Shown here: one piece after another, positions 5,486 through 5,827 of the stretch
Numbering within the stretch: the stretch's first letter is position 1
Layout of the letters: the number at the start of each line of letters is the position of its first letter
Assembly (NCBI GenBank): GCA_002345475.1
Contig: DDWC01000094.1
Location: 1 to 5,827, forward strand
DNA from: Firmicutes bacterium UBA2296
Lineage (GTDB): Bacteria > Bacillota > UBA994
Direction: 5' to 3'
Length of the DNA stretch: 5,827 bases
The notes under the pieces: generated by a model
Told to the model about the DNA's origin: nothing
Databases searched by the model: none
What the model saw: the letters and a program-made list of their open reading frames with translations, nothing else
Position numbers and translations under genes: made by a program

Positions 5486-5827
5486 ATGAAAAATATTGAC
5501 TGGACTGGATATGAACAGAACGCGGAGAAGCTGATGAAGAAGCATAAGGTTCCGGGCTCCGCCGTCAGTGTAGCGCACAACGGCAAGGCGATTTACAGCA
5601 AGGGCTTCGGCTGGGCTAACACTGAGGCGCAGAGTGCCATTGACCAGCACACCGTATTTGGCATCGGCTCGGTAACCAAATCCTTCACCGCAGTAGCCAT
5701 TATGCAGCTGCACGAACAGGGCAAACTGTCTGTAGACGACCCCGTGGTCAAGTATCTGCCGGAGTTCAGAATCGGCAAGGACGGCGCCGAAAAACACATG
5801 ACCATCCATCACTTTTTGACACATACA
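5486..5827 (+). CDS. Beta-lactamase-family serine hydrolase (partial, N-terminal part)
   Basis: 114 residues are visible before the window ends. The start of a PF00144 (class C beta-lactamase, DD-peptidase, D-aminopeptidase, esterase) fold is clear: VPGSAVSVAHNGKAIYSKGFGWAN at about 22-45, then FGIGSVTKSFTAVAIMQL with the SxxK active site at Ser62-Lys65, LSVDDPVVKYLPEF at 81-94, and the beginning of the IHHFLTHT segment that precedes the tyrosine motif. The YxN and HxG-type motifs lie beyond the edge, so catalytic completeness cannot be judged. There is no signal peptide or membrane segment at the N-terminus, which suggests a cytoplasmic enzyme rather than a secreted penicillin-interacting one. 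A tandem ATG at 5483 would add one Met. It is probably co-transcribed with the XRE-cupin gene 45 bases upstream. Action on D-amino-acid amides or peptides fits the neighbours but is inferred; an esterase role is equally open. Confidence 0.88.
   Translation, partial: MKNIDWTGYEQNAEKLMKKHKVPGSAVSVAHNGKAIYSKGFGWANTEAQSAIDQHTVFGIGSVTKSFTAVAIMQLHEQGKLSVDDPVVKYLPEFRIGKDGAEKHMTIHHFLTHT

Noticed and set aside
5423..5824. Minus-strand open frame opposite the serine hydrolase
   Set aside because: The plus strand carries an intact SxxK hydrolase with an ideal ribosome site; the antisense frame has no domain features.

Overview
The window looks like chromosomal DNA of a low- to mid-GC Gram-positive bacterium, most likely a Clostridia-type Firmicute. 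The support is strong purine-rich Shine-Dalgarno sites, GTG as well as ATG starts, an ECF-type sigma factor paired with a DUF4367 membrane protein, and compact spacing. No rRNA, tRNA, CRISPR array, transposase or insertion sequence is visible. The species cannot be named from this sequence.

Layout. (1) Positions 1-1225, minus strand: an ECF-like sigma factor gene overlaps by 20 bases a downstream gene for a single-pass membrane protein with a DUF4367-type outer domain. The second gene runs off the left edge. Together they form a probable sigma/anti-sigma switch. (2) Positions 1226-1545: a gap of about 320 bases with no gene. It holds the probable sigma promoter, two adjacent inverted repeats and a probable terminator for the next gene. 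(3) Positions 1546-3363, minus strand: one continuous gene that fuses an N-terminal GNAT acetyltransferase to a complete LarA-type nickel-pincer racemase. All the LarA catalytic and cofactor residues I could map are present. (4) Positions 3467-4627, plus strand, divergent from (3): an alanine-racemase-fold PLP enzyme. It keeps its lysine and tyrosine bases but has changed substrate-pocket motifs. It ends at a strong intrinsic terminator. (5) Positions 4874 to the right edge, plus strand: an XRE-cupin regulator followed 45 bases later by the start of a beta-lactamase-family serine hydrolase, probably one operon. A possible 11-residue leader ORF lies just upstream of the regulator.

How the genes may work together. 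Two different stereochemistry-inverting enzymes (LarA and Alr types) are divergently transcribed from a 103-base gap. A ligand-sensing regulator and a serine hydrolase of the family that includes D-aminopeptidases and DD-peptidases follow. A shared role in metabolism of D-configured amino acids, hydroxy acids or their peptides is a reasonable inference, but the sequence does not prove it. The most unusual points are the GNAT-LarA fusion and the atypical pocket of the Alr-like enzyme.
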